In this document: one piece after another, positions 25,216 to 38,780 of the stretch
Position numbering within the stretch: position 1 is the stretch's first letter
Layout of the letters: every line of letters begins with the position of its first letter
Source: Strongylocentrotus purpuratus
Taxonomy: Eukaryota; Echinodermata; Echinoidea; Camarodonta; Strongylocentrotidae
NCBI RefSeq assembly: GCF_000002235.5
Contig: NW_022145597.1
Location: forward strand, 25,746,423-25,810,422
Direction: 5' to 3'
Length of the DNA: 64,000 nucleotides
Program-made: the position numbers and the translations under genes
Notes under the pieces: generated by a model
What the model saw: only the letters and a program-made list of their open reading frames with translations
Databases searched by the model: none
What the model was told of the DNA's origin: nothing

Positions 25216-27079
25216 AACCATCTCTCCAATCTTGTGAATTCCAGACCCAGATTTTTCTGTTTCCTTCTATGTTCTGGCACCCTGGGAAAATCCCCTTCCC
25301 CTATCCCCATTCTTTTTCTACCCTTTTCTTCTTTTACCTGTCTTCTCCTAATTTTGTCTTTTTCAATATTTCAGTAACAGAATTGTCTTTCCTTTTGTTG
25401 CAAAATAGAAACAAACAGGTTTCATCTTTATTTTTAAAAGCAACAACAAATTAACAGTGTGATTGAATTATTGAACTTGTAGGTTCTAAGCCTCAGTTCT
25501 AAATATTTCCAATTGGTTTCTGATCACAAAATGAAAACAAAAAATTGTATCTAAAAACAATTCAGTTGTTGAAAATTATTGCACTTCAGATATTAATAGG
25601 GTTTGATTAATCTATTACATGCTGCCACTCTGCTGTGAAACCGCAGTAACAGTTGTTTTGAGGAGATAAGTAAACGCACGTAAGTGCGCAATAATTGCAC
25701 TTGAGTGAATGCTTTATGAATGGCCAATTTACTGATTGAGTGACTGATAAGTGGCTATTCATATCCACATTTAGGTCATATCATTTCAGCAAATTTGTCC
25801 TGAAAAATACTCTCATTTTATTCTCCCCCATCCATGTCAATTTTCTGATTAACTAAACGATAAGGGGGCATTCAAATCTAATCAGTGCATTTTTGAGTTC
25901 GGTCAGCAGTCAAGCGTGTTGTGCGTTATAGGCTGGAGATGATAACAAACAGCACTAGGTCTAGTTTTTTTCTGTTTAGTAGTGGGCTGGTTTCAGACAA
26001 TTTCCTGATCTATGTTATTGCCTTCTTGTTACAGCAGGGGTGAATAACCGATGCTAAAACGATTTTTATTATAACGTAGCCAAAGTATGATGGATAATTA
26101 GCTTTTGGGCGGAGAGTTGTTGGGAGTGTTGTAGCTGATTATAGATTATTATCATGGATAAGTTGGTTCATAGCATTAGATTAGATTAGATTATTGTTAT
26201 TAGTTTCAGGTCTCTTTCTTATATTTGCATTCTGATGTGGAGTCAAAAAGTCTTTTTATATCATTGCAGGTTGCGTAATAATTGGAGTGCTTTGAAAGCA
26301 GTATGATGAGTATTGTATATAATAAATGTAAACTGAGCAATTCTACCGTTTTACATTATATTGATTTCATTAATTTGATACCTCTTTTTGATTCATAGTA
26401 TCCTTGAAAGTAATTGCAATATTGTAAAATGATTGTACAGTAGGAATATGCTGACTAATGTTTCACATTAAACACAAACAGCAATTTAACACAAAGTTTC
26501 CTTTCACTTTCAGGAGAAATAAATGATGATATATTTCTGTCGTGCTTCAAAAAAATAATATCAAAGAAAGATTTCTTTTCTTTCTTCATTCAAAGTGGAC
26601 GTTGAAAAGATTGATTTAGTTTTTCATGATCACCTTTGTAATATCCTCCTTCATTTGAGCCCCATGAAATATAAGAAACTTTACTGGCTTCAAGGTTTTC
26701 AAAATGTGCAAAGTAATGTCACAAAATATTCCCCCACACTACTACAGACAGGCATAGCAGTAAGTTTGCATTAAAAATAAGATCATGTATTATTACAAAT
26801 TTTGTAGGATAGCCCTATTACAGCAGCTTGAGTCATATTTTGCCCACACCTATGTTCATGCAAGTGCTATAAACCTTAGCAAACTTTGCCACCATGATAA
26901 TCATCATCATCATCATAATCATCATCCTCATAATGGTTGCCGGCCAAAGTGCTTGACATGCAAGAATTCTCGTGAAAAACCCAGCGATTACGACGCCTTG
27001 CTTGGCTGGTGGTGTTTGACCAGAACCAGATAATGAGATATTGTCCTCCGATATTGAATCCCCAGTGCTGTACCCTTTT
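25216..27079. other. No gene seen
   Basis: Unique AT-rich sequence with a short (CAT)n run near 26895-26935. Confidence 0.5.
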
Positions 27080-27420
27080 TTCACTTCCCCTGGGAGCCTT
27101 CGTACACTAATAGCAGGTACAGCTCATGCACGGTACCGTGCAGGTGGTAGAAAGATTGTCAGTTGTGCGTGTACGTGCTTCTGAATGGCAAGTCATGTGC
27201 GAGGGAACCCTAATTGATGTCGCTGCCAAAATACGTGTGAAATCTGTATTGTCCGTGAGAACGTCAAACCAGCCAGTCCAACTCGGCTCGGAAAAAAACG
27301 AAGCTGTAATTGAATCCGCTGATTAATTATCATGAAGCGTAGAGAGAAAAAGTGAAATCTGTGATTCATTAGTAGCCGTTTATGTGTTCATTATGAGATC
27401 TCGATGCCGGGTTACCAAAG
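27080..27420. promoter_or_regulatory. Non-repetitive CpG-richer patch, possible regulatory module
   Basis: Balanced composition in AT-rich DNA, a 14-bp palindrome gcacggtaccgtgc at about 27128-27141, and homeodomain-type words gattaattatcat near 27323. The 66-codon open frame in it matches nothing I know. Inference only. Confidence 0.2.
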
Positions 27421-27602
27421 AGGCAATCGGTCTTGATTTGATGTCAAATCTGTCGTTCCGTCATAATTGATTTATTCCCACACACCAATAGGCAGATCCT
27501 GTGTAGTACGTGCACTTCATTACAGAATGAAGTCAATATATTGTCAAAACCTGTGCCATATGTGAGGGGGTATTGATTCGGTGCTGTTGACTCTACAATC
27601 CA

Positions 27603-28085
27603 TATTCTGCCTGACTCTTTATACATCAAAGTCTAGATTAAAAGGGTGTTTTTCTGCAAAAAGACAAGATCCTATGTTATGATGAAATATCTTCATCTTC
27701 AAAAATGCATATTCTGCCTGGCTTCTTATACATCAAAGTCTAGATTAAAGGGATGTTTTTGCAAAAAGACAAAATCTTATGTTATGATTAAATATCTTAT
27801 AAAATCTATCTTTAAGAAATCATATTTTTCTAGACTCTTTATTCATCAAAGTCTAGATTAAAAGGATGTTTTTGCAAAAAGACACGATCCTATGATATGA
27901 TTAAATATCTTGTTAAAGTCATCTTCAAAAATGCATATTTTGCTTGAATCTTTATACATGAAAGTCTAAATTAAAGGGATGTTTTTGCAAAAAGACAAGA
28001 TCTATTATGAGTAAATATCTTGTAAAAGTTATCTTCCAAAATGTTGACTGAATCTTTTTACATCAAAGACTTAAATGTACTTTTA
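27603..28085 (+). repeat. Five-unit ~110-bp tandem repeat
   Basis: catcaaagtctagattaaa near 27624, 27731, 27844, 27957 and 28061, each followed by gtttttgcaaaaagaca. Confidence 0.85.
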
Positions 28086-30640
28086 ACTCTTTTTTCCCCA
28101 TTCAGTATAAACAATAGATAATATTGTGGAACATGATCATTTTTTGGTTTGGAAGGAACAGAATAATGTACAAAATATTAGATATTAAAAAGAATATTTT
28201 ATCATTTGATCATTAGTTTTAAGTCACAAATTTTATCACAATGATTATGCTTAGGATTTAAATTGAATGTATAGTGTTCTTTGAAGTCATTTTTATACAG
28301 TTTATCATACTTTTTTGGATTACATATCCAACTTTTGATTTAAATTGAGTGAGCCTACAGTATCTTGAATTTACATGTTGATCACAGTGGAAGATACATG
28401 ACTAATCGTGTAGTAATGATAGTCTTTGATATGAAAAATATTACATGTATGACTGTACATGGGCCTGTAGACAAAATCACAGCATGTTACCTTCACCGTA
28501 GATGTGCAATCCAAATTTCAAAGAAATGGCAATTGTATTAGATACGGAAATCTTCAAATTGTAGACAATCGCCCTACCAGTATGGTGTCACTATCATTCT
28601 GAGCTGATTTTTGCTTTTCCTCCTTGAAGGAAACTTGAAATCCATTTAAATTGAAATCTTATTAATCATATGACTATTCATATCATCAATCACATAGATT
28701 TTAGAAGTTTGAATGTTCATAACAAATGCTACTGCAAATTCTTCCGAAATTGGATCGAAGTCGGATCGTAAACTGAGTGATGAGCTTAATGCGTCTGTTG
28801 AATTAATGTGCAACATTTTGTCTTGGTACTACATATGAAGGAGCCGGTTAATATAATGTTTTTCCTCTTTTCATACATTTTTTCCCCTCAAAATTACGGT
28901 AGTATGTTTTTTCTTCATAAAACCTTTTTTTTTCTTCTCAATTTTTTGTTGTTGTTTTGTTGCACATACCGCACCGTTTTAAGAAATTCCTTTTTGTTGC
29001 CATTATGATATCTTTTTTTTTTGGTTGCACAAGGTTGGCAGCTCTGCAGTTATATAGTTTACATTTATATATTATGGTACATGTATTTATTGTTTTATTA
29101 TTTTTTATCATTTTTGTTAATTTGCTTAGCTGAATCATATATTGTTTACAACAAGTATTTGTTGATAGTCAAGGGGTCTACATTTTACAAGCAAGAAGCA
29201 AAACCCCTCCACATTTTTTGTTATTTTGTTGTTCTATTTCTCAATCTGTTCAATATCCTCTGTATTTTATTTATCTCAAATCGGTGTAAATATTTGTCAT
29301 GAACTTGAATAATTTGTGGAATATGCATGAATGACTAAACATGACACTCATAGCGTTAATGTAGTAGGCCTATGAATCATTTCTTGCTACAATATTCATA
29401 CCGTAGAAACGATATGAAGAATGTGAAGAAATGAATCATATTTCAAGGGCAAGGGGAAAGTATTCCCCATAGTATTAATGACATATGACTACTCTTTCAA
29501 TCCACCAACACCATGGCTGTTTGATTTATTTAAAATATCAATTTTAGTGATTCATACAGCAATTATTCCTGTAGGTGTCAGTCATTTTTTAATGTGAATT
29601 TGGTAGATTTTTGTAAGGGTCATCAGTTTAACAACACACATTAATAGGCTTGCAGTGCACCTGTGAGCATGTATTGTGAGTAACCGTTATCAATTATCAC
29701 ATAAACAAACAACTTGCCAAAATTTTCATATTCCTGTCATCTACACAAATTTTGGCTTAAATGTACTTTTCAATGACAAATAGAAAGGTATCAAGTCATT
29801 TCGTTATAATTGAACTTAGTGCCCTTTTGGCTCTCAGCCTTACAAGTTCCATTCAATCATTGAAAGTTGCTCTCCTTCTATGATTTTATTATAAAATGAG
29901 AGATTTGTAAACATGCAATGAATAACAGATATTAGAAGACTATTTTTGCAAAAGTTATATACTGTGTACTAGATGTCAGAAGGCCATTCATTGGTGAACT
30001 GATATTCGATAATGCCTTTGTGGTTGGTTCTACAACAAATGCTCTAGCAAAATTTGCTCTGCAATCAATAAACTTTAACCCAGGACACAACACTAGTCCT
30101 TACCCTAAACCTAAAACCCATTTGAAATCCTACATCCAAGCCTGAAGCGATATCCGCAGAGCAAATGTTGGATCATCAATCTTGGTATCAGCAATTGTTT
30201 TCTTGTAGATAGTAGCTACATGTAAAGGACAATGGATCTAGGTCTAGTTGAAAATGTGAAACTGGTTCTTAAAAGGTGAAATAATATAGCATGTTATCTT
30301 AATATCTCAGTCAAACCACCAAAACTACTCAAAACCGGGCCGACTCTGAACTGACTCTAAATTGACCGATTACTTGCCATTGGAGGTTCTGTTTGGTCTG
30401 TAGCCGGACTGGGGTCGGTCTCCTTGGTGTGACTAAGGTAGCTAAGGCTTCTATCAAAAGGGTTGAAAGTGTGTATGGAGAATATTGAATTATGCAACCT
30501 TGTGGTATTCATTTGTACAAAGAGCTATTACATTTATTATCAACAGAGCCCACCCATGTATGGAAAATAGATCAATATAAGTCCTGGGTCAATTCACATG
30601 GCTCACTGTGGAGATTCGCACGGTGCTACACATGGCTCAG
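28086..30640. other. No gene seen
   Basis: AT-rich with T runs; one H1 half near 29818. Confidence 0.5.
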
Positions 30641-30788
30641 GGGCCCGTTTCATGAAACTTGTTATCTACAACAACGGCTACATTTCTATGACAAACTTGC
30701 TCTCAGCCAATCAGATGCCATGATTTCAGTAGCTTATAACAGTAGCTCGTAACTTGTTATTAATATCAAGTTTAATGAAACAGGGCCC
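30641..30788. mobile_element. MITE family G1, copy 1
   Basis: 148 bp; the ends gggcccgtttcatgaaactt and gtttaatgaaacagggccc are inverted. The interior has cagccaatcagatgccatga. Confidence 0.78.
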
Positions 30789-30914
30789 AGGTCTGCTTGC
30801 TGCCTGCAAGAAGGCCGTAAGAACCATGTATTGTCAATGGCAGTAAGGCCCTTCTTGCGAGCAACCAATGAGTCAGACTCTAATATCGTCCACAGTTGTA
30901 ATAAGACATATAGG

Positions 30915-30990
30915 CTGTTTGGAGCCAGAAGGGCATTAAGTCATATACTCTAACACAGAGTTAACACCCTTCTGGCTCTCAGCCGACGTA
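30915..30990. repeat. H1 hairpin repeat, best full copy
   Basis: gtttggagccagaagggcat then, after ~28 bp, the inverse gttaacacccttctggctct. Related full or half copies lie near 1131-1195, 1206-1230, 8221-8278, 22027-22055, 29818-29840, 32974-33047, 33199-33280, 33429-33512, 41072-41092, 47565-47625, 48716-48790 and 51078-51150. Confidence 0.7.
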
Positions 30991-31191
30991 TTATAGTTGG
31001 TGACATTTTTCTTCACCAATCAGTATTTGAACTTCAACCCTTAACCCAACAATAAACAAAACCGTAATCCTATACCTAAACATAAAATTGAATGGCAACC
31101 ATAAACTCTCACCCTATATCTCACTGTATATCATTAAGAACATAAAGTCTGGAGCAAATGTTGGATCCCTACAGTATTTTCTATGTACACA

Positions 31192-31546
31192 TTAAAGGGA
31201 TTGGGTAACTTTGGGCCAGATTCTCAAACAAAATCCTGGATTTAGCTCATGCTGCAATGATAATTATAAACCTTTAGGTCAGTCCTGTGTGATTATCAAG
31301 ATATTTATGATTGTAAATCAAAATTTGAAAAAAAATTTGTTTTCTGAACAGTTTTTATAACACTACATTCTATTGGGGGAATTGAGTATGGTAAAGCCGG
31401 TCACTCGAAGATTTTTACTTTTTGAGGCACTTCATGATCATTTTGAAGCGCAATTTTTTTAGGTCTTCAATATTACACCATATCAGATACTGATAACACG
31501 TAGGGCTTTGCATCTCAGATTTAACATTGTTAAATGATGCATTTAA
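31192..31546 (+). mobile_element. MITE family T2, copy B
   Basis: TTAA at 31192-31195 and 31543-31546, beginning AGGGATTGGGTAAC. Same interior as copy A in the opposite orientation. Confidence 0.75.
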
Positions 31547-32740
31547 AAGAGGTTGTGCACTGCTCACCAAACTATTGTTTTTATAAGTCATCTCAGAACT
31601 GTAGGCAGTGATGGCGCACCTGCCTGGATACTCTGCATACAAGTTAGATGTATGCTTGCTCTTCTTATTCCGACCTTCAATTATGGAAGCATTAGAGAGG
31701 AGGGGGGACGACGCACTCCACTCACGAGACCTTCGGTGTTTATTAAATGTTTACGAACATGAAGATGTGAGTTAGCACTTCATGCGTTCTCAATGTCACG
31801 ATTGTGGCAGTGATCTCCTTGGCGCGGCCCAAACAGCAACGGTGTCGCGTTTTGCTCGTGCCTTTGCACGCCTGAGTGAGCAGGGTGCCACAGGCTGGCA
31901 GTCTAGTTTTTGTTGTATGCTGTAAGGAAAATGGTTATGCTTTGTGATTCCTAGCATAAAAAATGAAAAGTATGAATTTCAATAGACCCTCACAGTGATT
32001 GCTTGTCATGTCTGAAAGTGTACCAAACACCAAAACAGGTTTAATGTTAATGAAAATAATTATGCGTCTTGTGTAGTATAGGGCGCTCACAGAACTCGAG
32101 CCCAACTTTCATTGAATAAATAAATAAATAATAAAATAATATGGTTATTTATATAGCGCCGGTATCGATTTCTACATGTAAATAAAAAAACACCAACTTA
32201 ATTTTATTCCAGCTCATATGGTTCAAAGTTGTTTGCATTTGTATGTTTAAAAGGCAGTATGTTCATATCTTACCTAGATAAAAGAATTTTTACTTGTACA
32301 ATGCATTTTCCTTGTAGTATCCGGTAAGTGCTAATTTTTGTTGTTGTATACACATATCGAATCAGGCCAAATCAATTAACGACATTTTTAATGACATTTT
32401 TATGTAATTTCTCAATTCACCAGTTTGTGTGTGTGTGTGTTTTGTTGTTGTAATCTTAGGTAAATTAAAATAATTGTTTTACTCATTAATACAGTGCTTA
32501 TAATAATATTTTGTTAATACCAGATTTCAATGAAGTATTTTGACTTTTTATATAAGTACTTTTTCAGAACATTCCCTGAAATTTGTCATAAAAAGTATTT
32601 TCATATCTACAGTAGATCATAAAGAAATTTCTTGAACAATATATCACTTTTGATGATCAGGATGTTGAAACTCAAATGAGCTGTTTCCATTATGCAAGTC
32701 CAAAAATATAGAATTAATTGTCAATACAATAGTATGTGGA

Positions 32741-32741
<1 letters not shown>
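31547..32741. other. No gene seen
   Basis: A CpG-richer unique patch lies at 31680-31910; the rest is AT-rich with one SINE-like tail and a short (TG)n. Confidence 0.4.
32113..32175. mobile_element. SINE-like tail fragment
   Basis: taaataaataataaaataat followed by tttatatagcgccggtat, the same kind of tail as at 61229. Confidence 0.4.
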
Positions 32742-32793
<52 letters not shown>

Positions 32794-32830
32794 GGAGATA
32801 AAAAAAAAAGAGAAGGAAAGAAAGGGAGAG
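32742..32830 (+). repeat. (GA)n array
   Basis: Gagaga run then a purine-rich stretch. Confidence 0.9.
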
Positions 32831-32887
32831 GTGAAGAGGAAACCTCAAAATATAAAAAGGACCCCAATCCACTCCCACTAAATTCAT

Positions 32888-33605
32888 GTTTCATCTACCA
32901 AGTATGACATCTAACCCCCTGATGCGAGTGTCCCCCATCCTTTAATGGCTAGATCTACTCTATACTCTATATTCTGGAGCCAGAGGAACATTTATTCTGA
33001 GATAAGGTGTATGAGTTAACGCCCTTCTGGCTCCAAACAGACAACTTATCTGACCATACAGACACATGCCTGTAATCCATTTTATTGTAGTATTCTCCAA
33101 GCTGTGGGAATAGAGATATTTCAATTTCATCTATCAAGTATTAAAAATTTATACCCCCCCCCCGATGATACCAGTGCCCCCTCCCCCAATGGTTACATCA
33201 TCTGTTTGGATCTAGATTGCATTAATTATGGGACAAGGTATATGAGTTAACGCCCTTCTGGCTCCAAACAGACAACTTATCTGACCATACAGACATGTTC
33301 ATGCATGTAGTTTATAGTTTTGATCAAGTAGTGGGAATGATTACAAAGATAGGGACATTTGGATTTCATCTACCAAGTAAGACTCCCCCCATGATACCAG
33401 TACCCCCTCCCTCAGTGGCTACATCCTCTGTTTAGAGCCAAAAGGTCTTTAATACTGTGTCAAAGCATATGATTGAATGCCCTTCTTGCTCAAAACAGAT
33501 GACTTATAAATCTGACCATACAGACTCGTGCCTACAACCTATAGTACTGTCCAAGCTGTGGGAATGATTACAGAGATGGGGACAGTCGGATCATAATGAG
33601 GTCAA
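32888..33605 (+). repeat. Three-unit ~236-bp tandem repeat carrying H1 hairpins
   Basis: tttcatctaccaagta near 32889, 33125 and 33364. Each unit contains an H1 hairpin half (gttaacgcccttctggctcc) and caagctgtgggaat-type words. Confidence 0.8.
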
Positions 33606-33618
33606 AGTTGATAGGATG

Positions 33619-34820
33619 CAGCTGAGTTTGGTTTAGATGCATGCTGCTATCTCTGGTCTCTCAGATCTTTCTCGTTAGGAAAGAAAGCCGTTCACATTTG
33701 AAGTTGTTTATCATGTCTGGTGGAAACCAACCCTGTACATGGTCGAATAGAACTTCCATGTGTAAAGTTGTCTTGAGCTGAGTTTGGTTTAGATGCATGC
33801 TATCTCTGGTCTCTCAGATCTTTCTCGTTAGGAAAGAAAGCCGTTCACATTTGAAGTTGTTTATCATGTCTGGTGGAAACCAACCCTGTACATGGTCGAA
33901 TAGAACTTCCATGTGTAAAGTTGTCTTGAGCTGAGTTTGGTTTAGATGCATGCTATCTCTGGTCTCTCAGATCTTTCTCGTTAGGAAAGAAAGCCGTTCA
34001 CATTTGAAGTTGTTTATCATGTCTGGTGGAAACCAACCCTGTACATGGTCGAATAGAACTTCCATGTGTAAAGTTGTCTTGAGCTGAGTTTGGTTTAGAT
34101 GCATGCTATCTCTGGTCTCTCAGATCTTTCTCGTTAGGAAAGAAAGCCTTTCACATTTGAAGTTGTTTATCATGTCTGGTGGAAACCAACCCTGTACATG
34201 GTCGAATAGAACTTCCATGTGTAAAGTTGTCTTGAGCTGAGTTTGGTTTAGATGCATGCTATCTCTGGTCTCTCAGATCTTTCTCGTTAGGAAAGAAAGC
34301 CGTTCACATTTGAAGTTGTTTATCATGTCTGGTGGAAACCAACCCTGTACATGGTCGAATAGAACTTCCATGTGTAAAGTTGTCTTGAGCTGAGTTTGGT
34401 TTAGATGCCTGCTATCTCTGGTCTCTCAGATCTTTCTCGTTAGGAAGGAGAGCCGTTTACATTTGAAGTTGTTTATTATGTTTGGTGGAAACCCTGTAAA
34501 TGTTTGGTGAAAACCCTGTACATGTTTGAATGGAACTTCCATGTGTAAAGTTGTCTTGAGCTGAGTTTGGTTTAGATGCCTGCTATCTCTGGTCTCTCAG
34601 ATCTTTCTCGTTAGGAAGGAGAGCTGTTCACATTTGAAGTTGTTTAACATGTTTGGTGGAAACCCAGCACATGTTTGAATGGAACTTCCATGTGTACAGT
34701 TGTCTTGAGCTGAGTTTAGTTTAGACAAATACTATATCTGATAATTCTATATTTTTCTCACTACGTAGGTGAGCAGTTCACATCTGAAGTGGTTTGTTAT
34801 GTGTGCATTGGGAACCTGTT
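33619..34820 (+). repeat. 153-bp minisatellite, eight units
   Basis: gctgagtttggtttagatgc begins units at 33621, 33777, 33930, 34083, 34236, 34389, 34560 and 34709. Units 2-5 are almost identical at exactly 153 bp, and the right-hand units are more diverged, one carrying an 18-bp extra. Decayed unit sequence resumes past the T1 MITE at about 35018-35130. Confidence 0.95.
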
Positions 34821-34825
34821 CTTAA

Positions 34826-34996
34826 AGCCCCACTGCACTACTTATAGCTACTTGGGCCCTCTATATAGCAAACAATGCTTAATCGGTGCCTGTTGGTCCC
34901 CCATGATCCTCGTTTTCTTATGTTAATTGAGAGCTGATTTGTCAGTGACCCTCCAGGGATGTCTAATCCCGCTGGCCAAACTAGTACAGACAGGCT
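34826..34996. mobile_element. MITE family T1, copy 2
   Basis: 171 bp between TTAA at 34822-34825 and 34997-35000. It begins AGCCCCACTGCACTAC and shares the middle word ctatatagc and tcttatgttaattgagagct with copy 1. It interrupts the last, decayed unit of the 153-bp minisatellite, since unit-like sequence resumes at about 35018. Confidence 0.8.
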
Positions 34997-35130
34997 TTAA
35001 AGGAGATACATTCACAGTTTAACATGTCAATGTCTCTTGTTAAACCTGCCCATGGTTGAATGAAACTTCTATTTTATAAGCAATCTTGTGTTGGGTTTTG
35101 TTGGAGATCGATGCACGGTTATTTGTGGTG

Positions 35131-36499
35131 GAGCATGATCTCCCAGATTCATATGATGAAAATGTCATTGATTCAATTAAAGAATTCAGGTAATCAAATG
35201 GAATTGAGAAGATGACCTCTTACTCGTAACCTAGTATGCTCTTCGAGAATGCTGGTCATTGCATTTCACGACTTGAAAATCAAAGATAATTTCTGATTTC
35301 TCTAAAAATCCTCCAAACTTCCTTTCAGCTTTTGTTCGGCATTTCCTTTCGAAATCCACATGAACAAAAAAAAATACGGGGAATCCCCTCTATTTTTTTG
35401 CATCATTCATTCTTTTCCATTCATAAGGCCACTCTTGCACTTATCTGTTTCCTAACGGGATCAACTCGTATCTGTCAATAATTGATGCTAAATTCTCCAT
35501 TCGAAGTGGGATGGTTCCGTGAAATGTCATTAGGCTTCTTCTCGCAGGGGACACCATTCCGCAAAAAAAGGATACAAGGGGTTAAGAAGTGTGGGTTTAT
35601 TCTTTGAAATCAATGGCCACTTCCAAAACAAAAAGGATTGATACCGGAAAAGGGATGCCGATTTTGTGACACCAAAGGCAAATTCAAGTGGCATTTCAGT
35701 GAATACCCCTCCACCCTCTTTTCCAAGGGAAACTAAAATGACCCATAATAAAGGAAAATGAAACCCAACAAACTTTAGTTGATATCCTTATCAAGAATTG
35801 TGAAATAGTTCCAAAAAAATTCTTGAAATTCTACTATTTGATTTCTTAGCAAAGAAAACAATCTCTCTAAAGTTTGTAGTTTCCTTGCTAGCCATTCTCC
35901 CATGGGAGTCGCCATTTTGATTACAATAGTGATGTCAGGGTACTACAACTGTTTGCATATGATGCTGGAGTCTTTTATTTATCAAAAGTGCTATTTAACA
36001 TTTTGACGTGACAATGGAAGTGCTTAAAGCTGTTTATTGGTTTGACTTAGAAAAGGTTTCGTTGAAAATCTCAATAAAAATGATCGGAATTAATTAAGTA
36101 TGAGGTGAAGCAATGTTTCCGCTCATTGTGAATAAGAATAAGAATAATTTCAATTGTACTATGTGGAAGTAGATAGCAAATAAACTAGAATTTCATGATT
36201 TTTAATGATATTCTATATTATTGCATTCCAGTTGTGGTCATTAATTGTGTGAGGAACTTGTATCTTTCTTCACTTTAGTTAAACATTTTCGTCACTTGTG
36301 TTCAATTTTTGTAATTAAAGTGGTAAAAATATACCTAAAAAGAGAATATAATCCTACTTGATTTCCTTTCGGACTACTTTTCAAAATGTATTCTAAAATA
36401 GGTAAACATTACGTTGAAGACTACATCATGTAATGTGCCTCTATTTTCATTGTAGGGCTCAGTATACATTATATTCAGTCTTACATGCAGGGGTGTGCG
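35131..36499. other. No gene seen
   Basis: Unique sequence without recognised coding or repeat structure. Confidence 0.5.
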
Positions 36500-37325
36500 T
36501 TTCTGAATTTTATCCAACGTCATTTAATTTGTGTATGTTTCCTGTGAAAAGTGTAAACACATCCATAATAATGGGTCTGACATGAAATGCCACATTTACT
36601 GAACCCATGACCCCATTCAGACATGGGGCATAATTCATCGAATATAATATAGTTTTCACTAATCTTTATATGTTTCAAAATGCCATATGTGAAAAGCATG
36701 AACACAAAAATGGTAATGGGTATAACATGGAATGTAACAGTTACTGGGCCTATCTACTTTTATAATACTTAATCCACTTTCATTGATTTGTTGCATGTTT
36801 TTACAAACATCATCTGTGAAAAGTATAAACACACCCATGTCAATTTATTTTACTTTGAAAATCACATGTACTGAGCCCTACTACAATCGTATCAAATTTC
36901 ATTGAATTTGTTGTGCGTTTTACAAATGACTTCTGTGAAGTGTATAAACACGCCCATGGGAATGGGTATAACATTGAACGCCACATGTAACAAGCTAATA
37001 CTCTACCGTTCAGATACAGGAGTGTAAGTAAATGAATCTAATTTTTTTGAATGTGTTCAGGCTTCAAATAGCATCTGTGAAAAGTGGGAACACAGCCATG
37101 GCAATGGGTATAACATAGAATGTGACATGTACTGAGTCCATCTACTCTACTTCATCCAATTTCATTGAATTTGTTGTGTTTCACCAACATGTAAAGACCA
37201 ACACATCCGTGGCAATGGGTTGCTGAATTTGTTTATCGTTTTACAAATGCCATTTGTGAAATGGATGAACACACCCAGGGTAATGGGAATAACATGGAAT
37301 ACCACATGTAAAGAGCCCATGTACC
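36500..37325 (+). repeat. Diverged minisatellite, about seven units
   Basis: tctgtgaaaagt-aaacac words near 36545, 36690, 36816, 36935, 37079, 37182 and 37255, each followed by catggcaatgggtataacat-like sequence. Unit length 73-145 bp. Confidence 0.75.
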
Positions 37326-38566
37326 CTTGTCAACCAGTCCACCCATCTGGTCTGTGTCTATGAGATGCAATGTTTAGACATGCCTAAGCGTTTCGAATAA
37401 ATACCAGGCATAGTGTAGTCTCATCCGCTCCGTGCCCGGTCCACTCATTGCATCTCATTTCATTCCATCCATTAGTCAATGTATACAGTACACGGTAAAT
37501 CACTTTACATAGAAATACATGAAAAACAGATTCATAGGTTTCAATTCAATTCAATAATGGCTTTATTAAAAAACAATGCCTCGCAGCCAAAATGCTGAAT
37601 TGTGCATGTTTACATATACATGAGCTCCATTACATAACATTATATTTCATTTGTTACAATCATTCATTCACACAGTATTGGTAACATTTATCATTATTCA
37701 TGTGTAGCTATTGTGTACATGTATTTCAAATAGAACTAATACCCTATTAAAGGTAAAACTAATAAAAAAAAAATTTAATCCAAAAAATATTGAATTTCTC
37801 TGCAAGATAAGGGACTCATAAGGCTCACTCTATTAAGGCTTTCTGATTAATTTGATCACAAAACGTATTTCAACATGATTGCAACTACTTTAAAAGATTC
37901 AAATTAAGGCAATGTCAATAAAGTCCCGTTCATCACCTCCTTATTGGTGCGAACATTACAATCGTGTATATGTAACCCAAGCATAACTTAATTCCATGGG
38001 ATTTTCAAAGGAGTATACAAAATTGACATTGAGTTGATTTGTCAAAAATAGTTGCAATCATGTTTTTCATATTATGTTGAAACAATAACATATCACTAAA
38101 AGTCATGTATGTTTAACTAATATTTAAGGATATACTGATATTTTGCTATGATTCAGTTAGTTGAATAACTTATTTACGCCAATACACCTCTAAAAGTCAT
38201 GTTTATTTCCCTATCATTTGAGAGTATACTAATATTTTGCAATGCAATTTAGACAAGGTTTTATTAAATGGTATTGTTAATCAAACATTTGGCATTATTC
38301 AAATTTGTACATTTTGTTATTACATCTTTTACCTGCTTTTAATCATGTATTTTTAGGATAGTAGTATGAATCTCTATTCTCTTCTGTCACAACAATCTTT
38401 TTGTATAAACCATGATTTTCTGTTGGTAAATGTACATGTACATTTATATATTAAGTGGTACAAGCACCTGTATTTACAAGTACATGTATAATCAGGTGTT
38501 GTTAATTTTAACCAATTACTATGTTATTTTATTTTGTAGTTATTGTATACATAAATTATATACACA
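37326..38566. other. No gene seen
   Basis: AT-rich. A 12-bp inverted word pair (tgagatgcaatg/cattgcatctca) lies near 37370 and 37447. Confidence 0.45.

Positions 38567-38637
<71 letters not shown>
38567..38637 (+). repeat. (TA)n array
   Basis: Nearly pure TA for about 70 bp. Confidence 0.95.
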
Positions 38638-38780
38638 GGCGTGAAGAAAATGGTCTAGGAACATGAGACGTAGCTGAACTTTACTACAAGTTTATTACGA
38701 GCTTTCGGCTTGCGAGGCCTTCTTTAGGTTCTTCAAGTACAAACACATACAAGAACAAATACATCGTATAAACAAATATA
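38638..38780. mobile_element. Possible retroelement end fragment
   Basis: The words tacgagctttcggcttgc and gaggccttctttaggttctt recall end sequences of some Penelope-like retroelements. No coding part is present. Weak evidence from memory only. Confidence 0.2.

Noticed and set aside
24679-25377. 232-codon Ser/Leu-rich open frame
   Set aside because: It is a CT/TA array translation that happens to lack stops.
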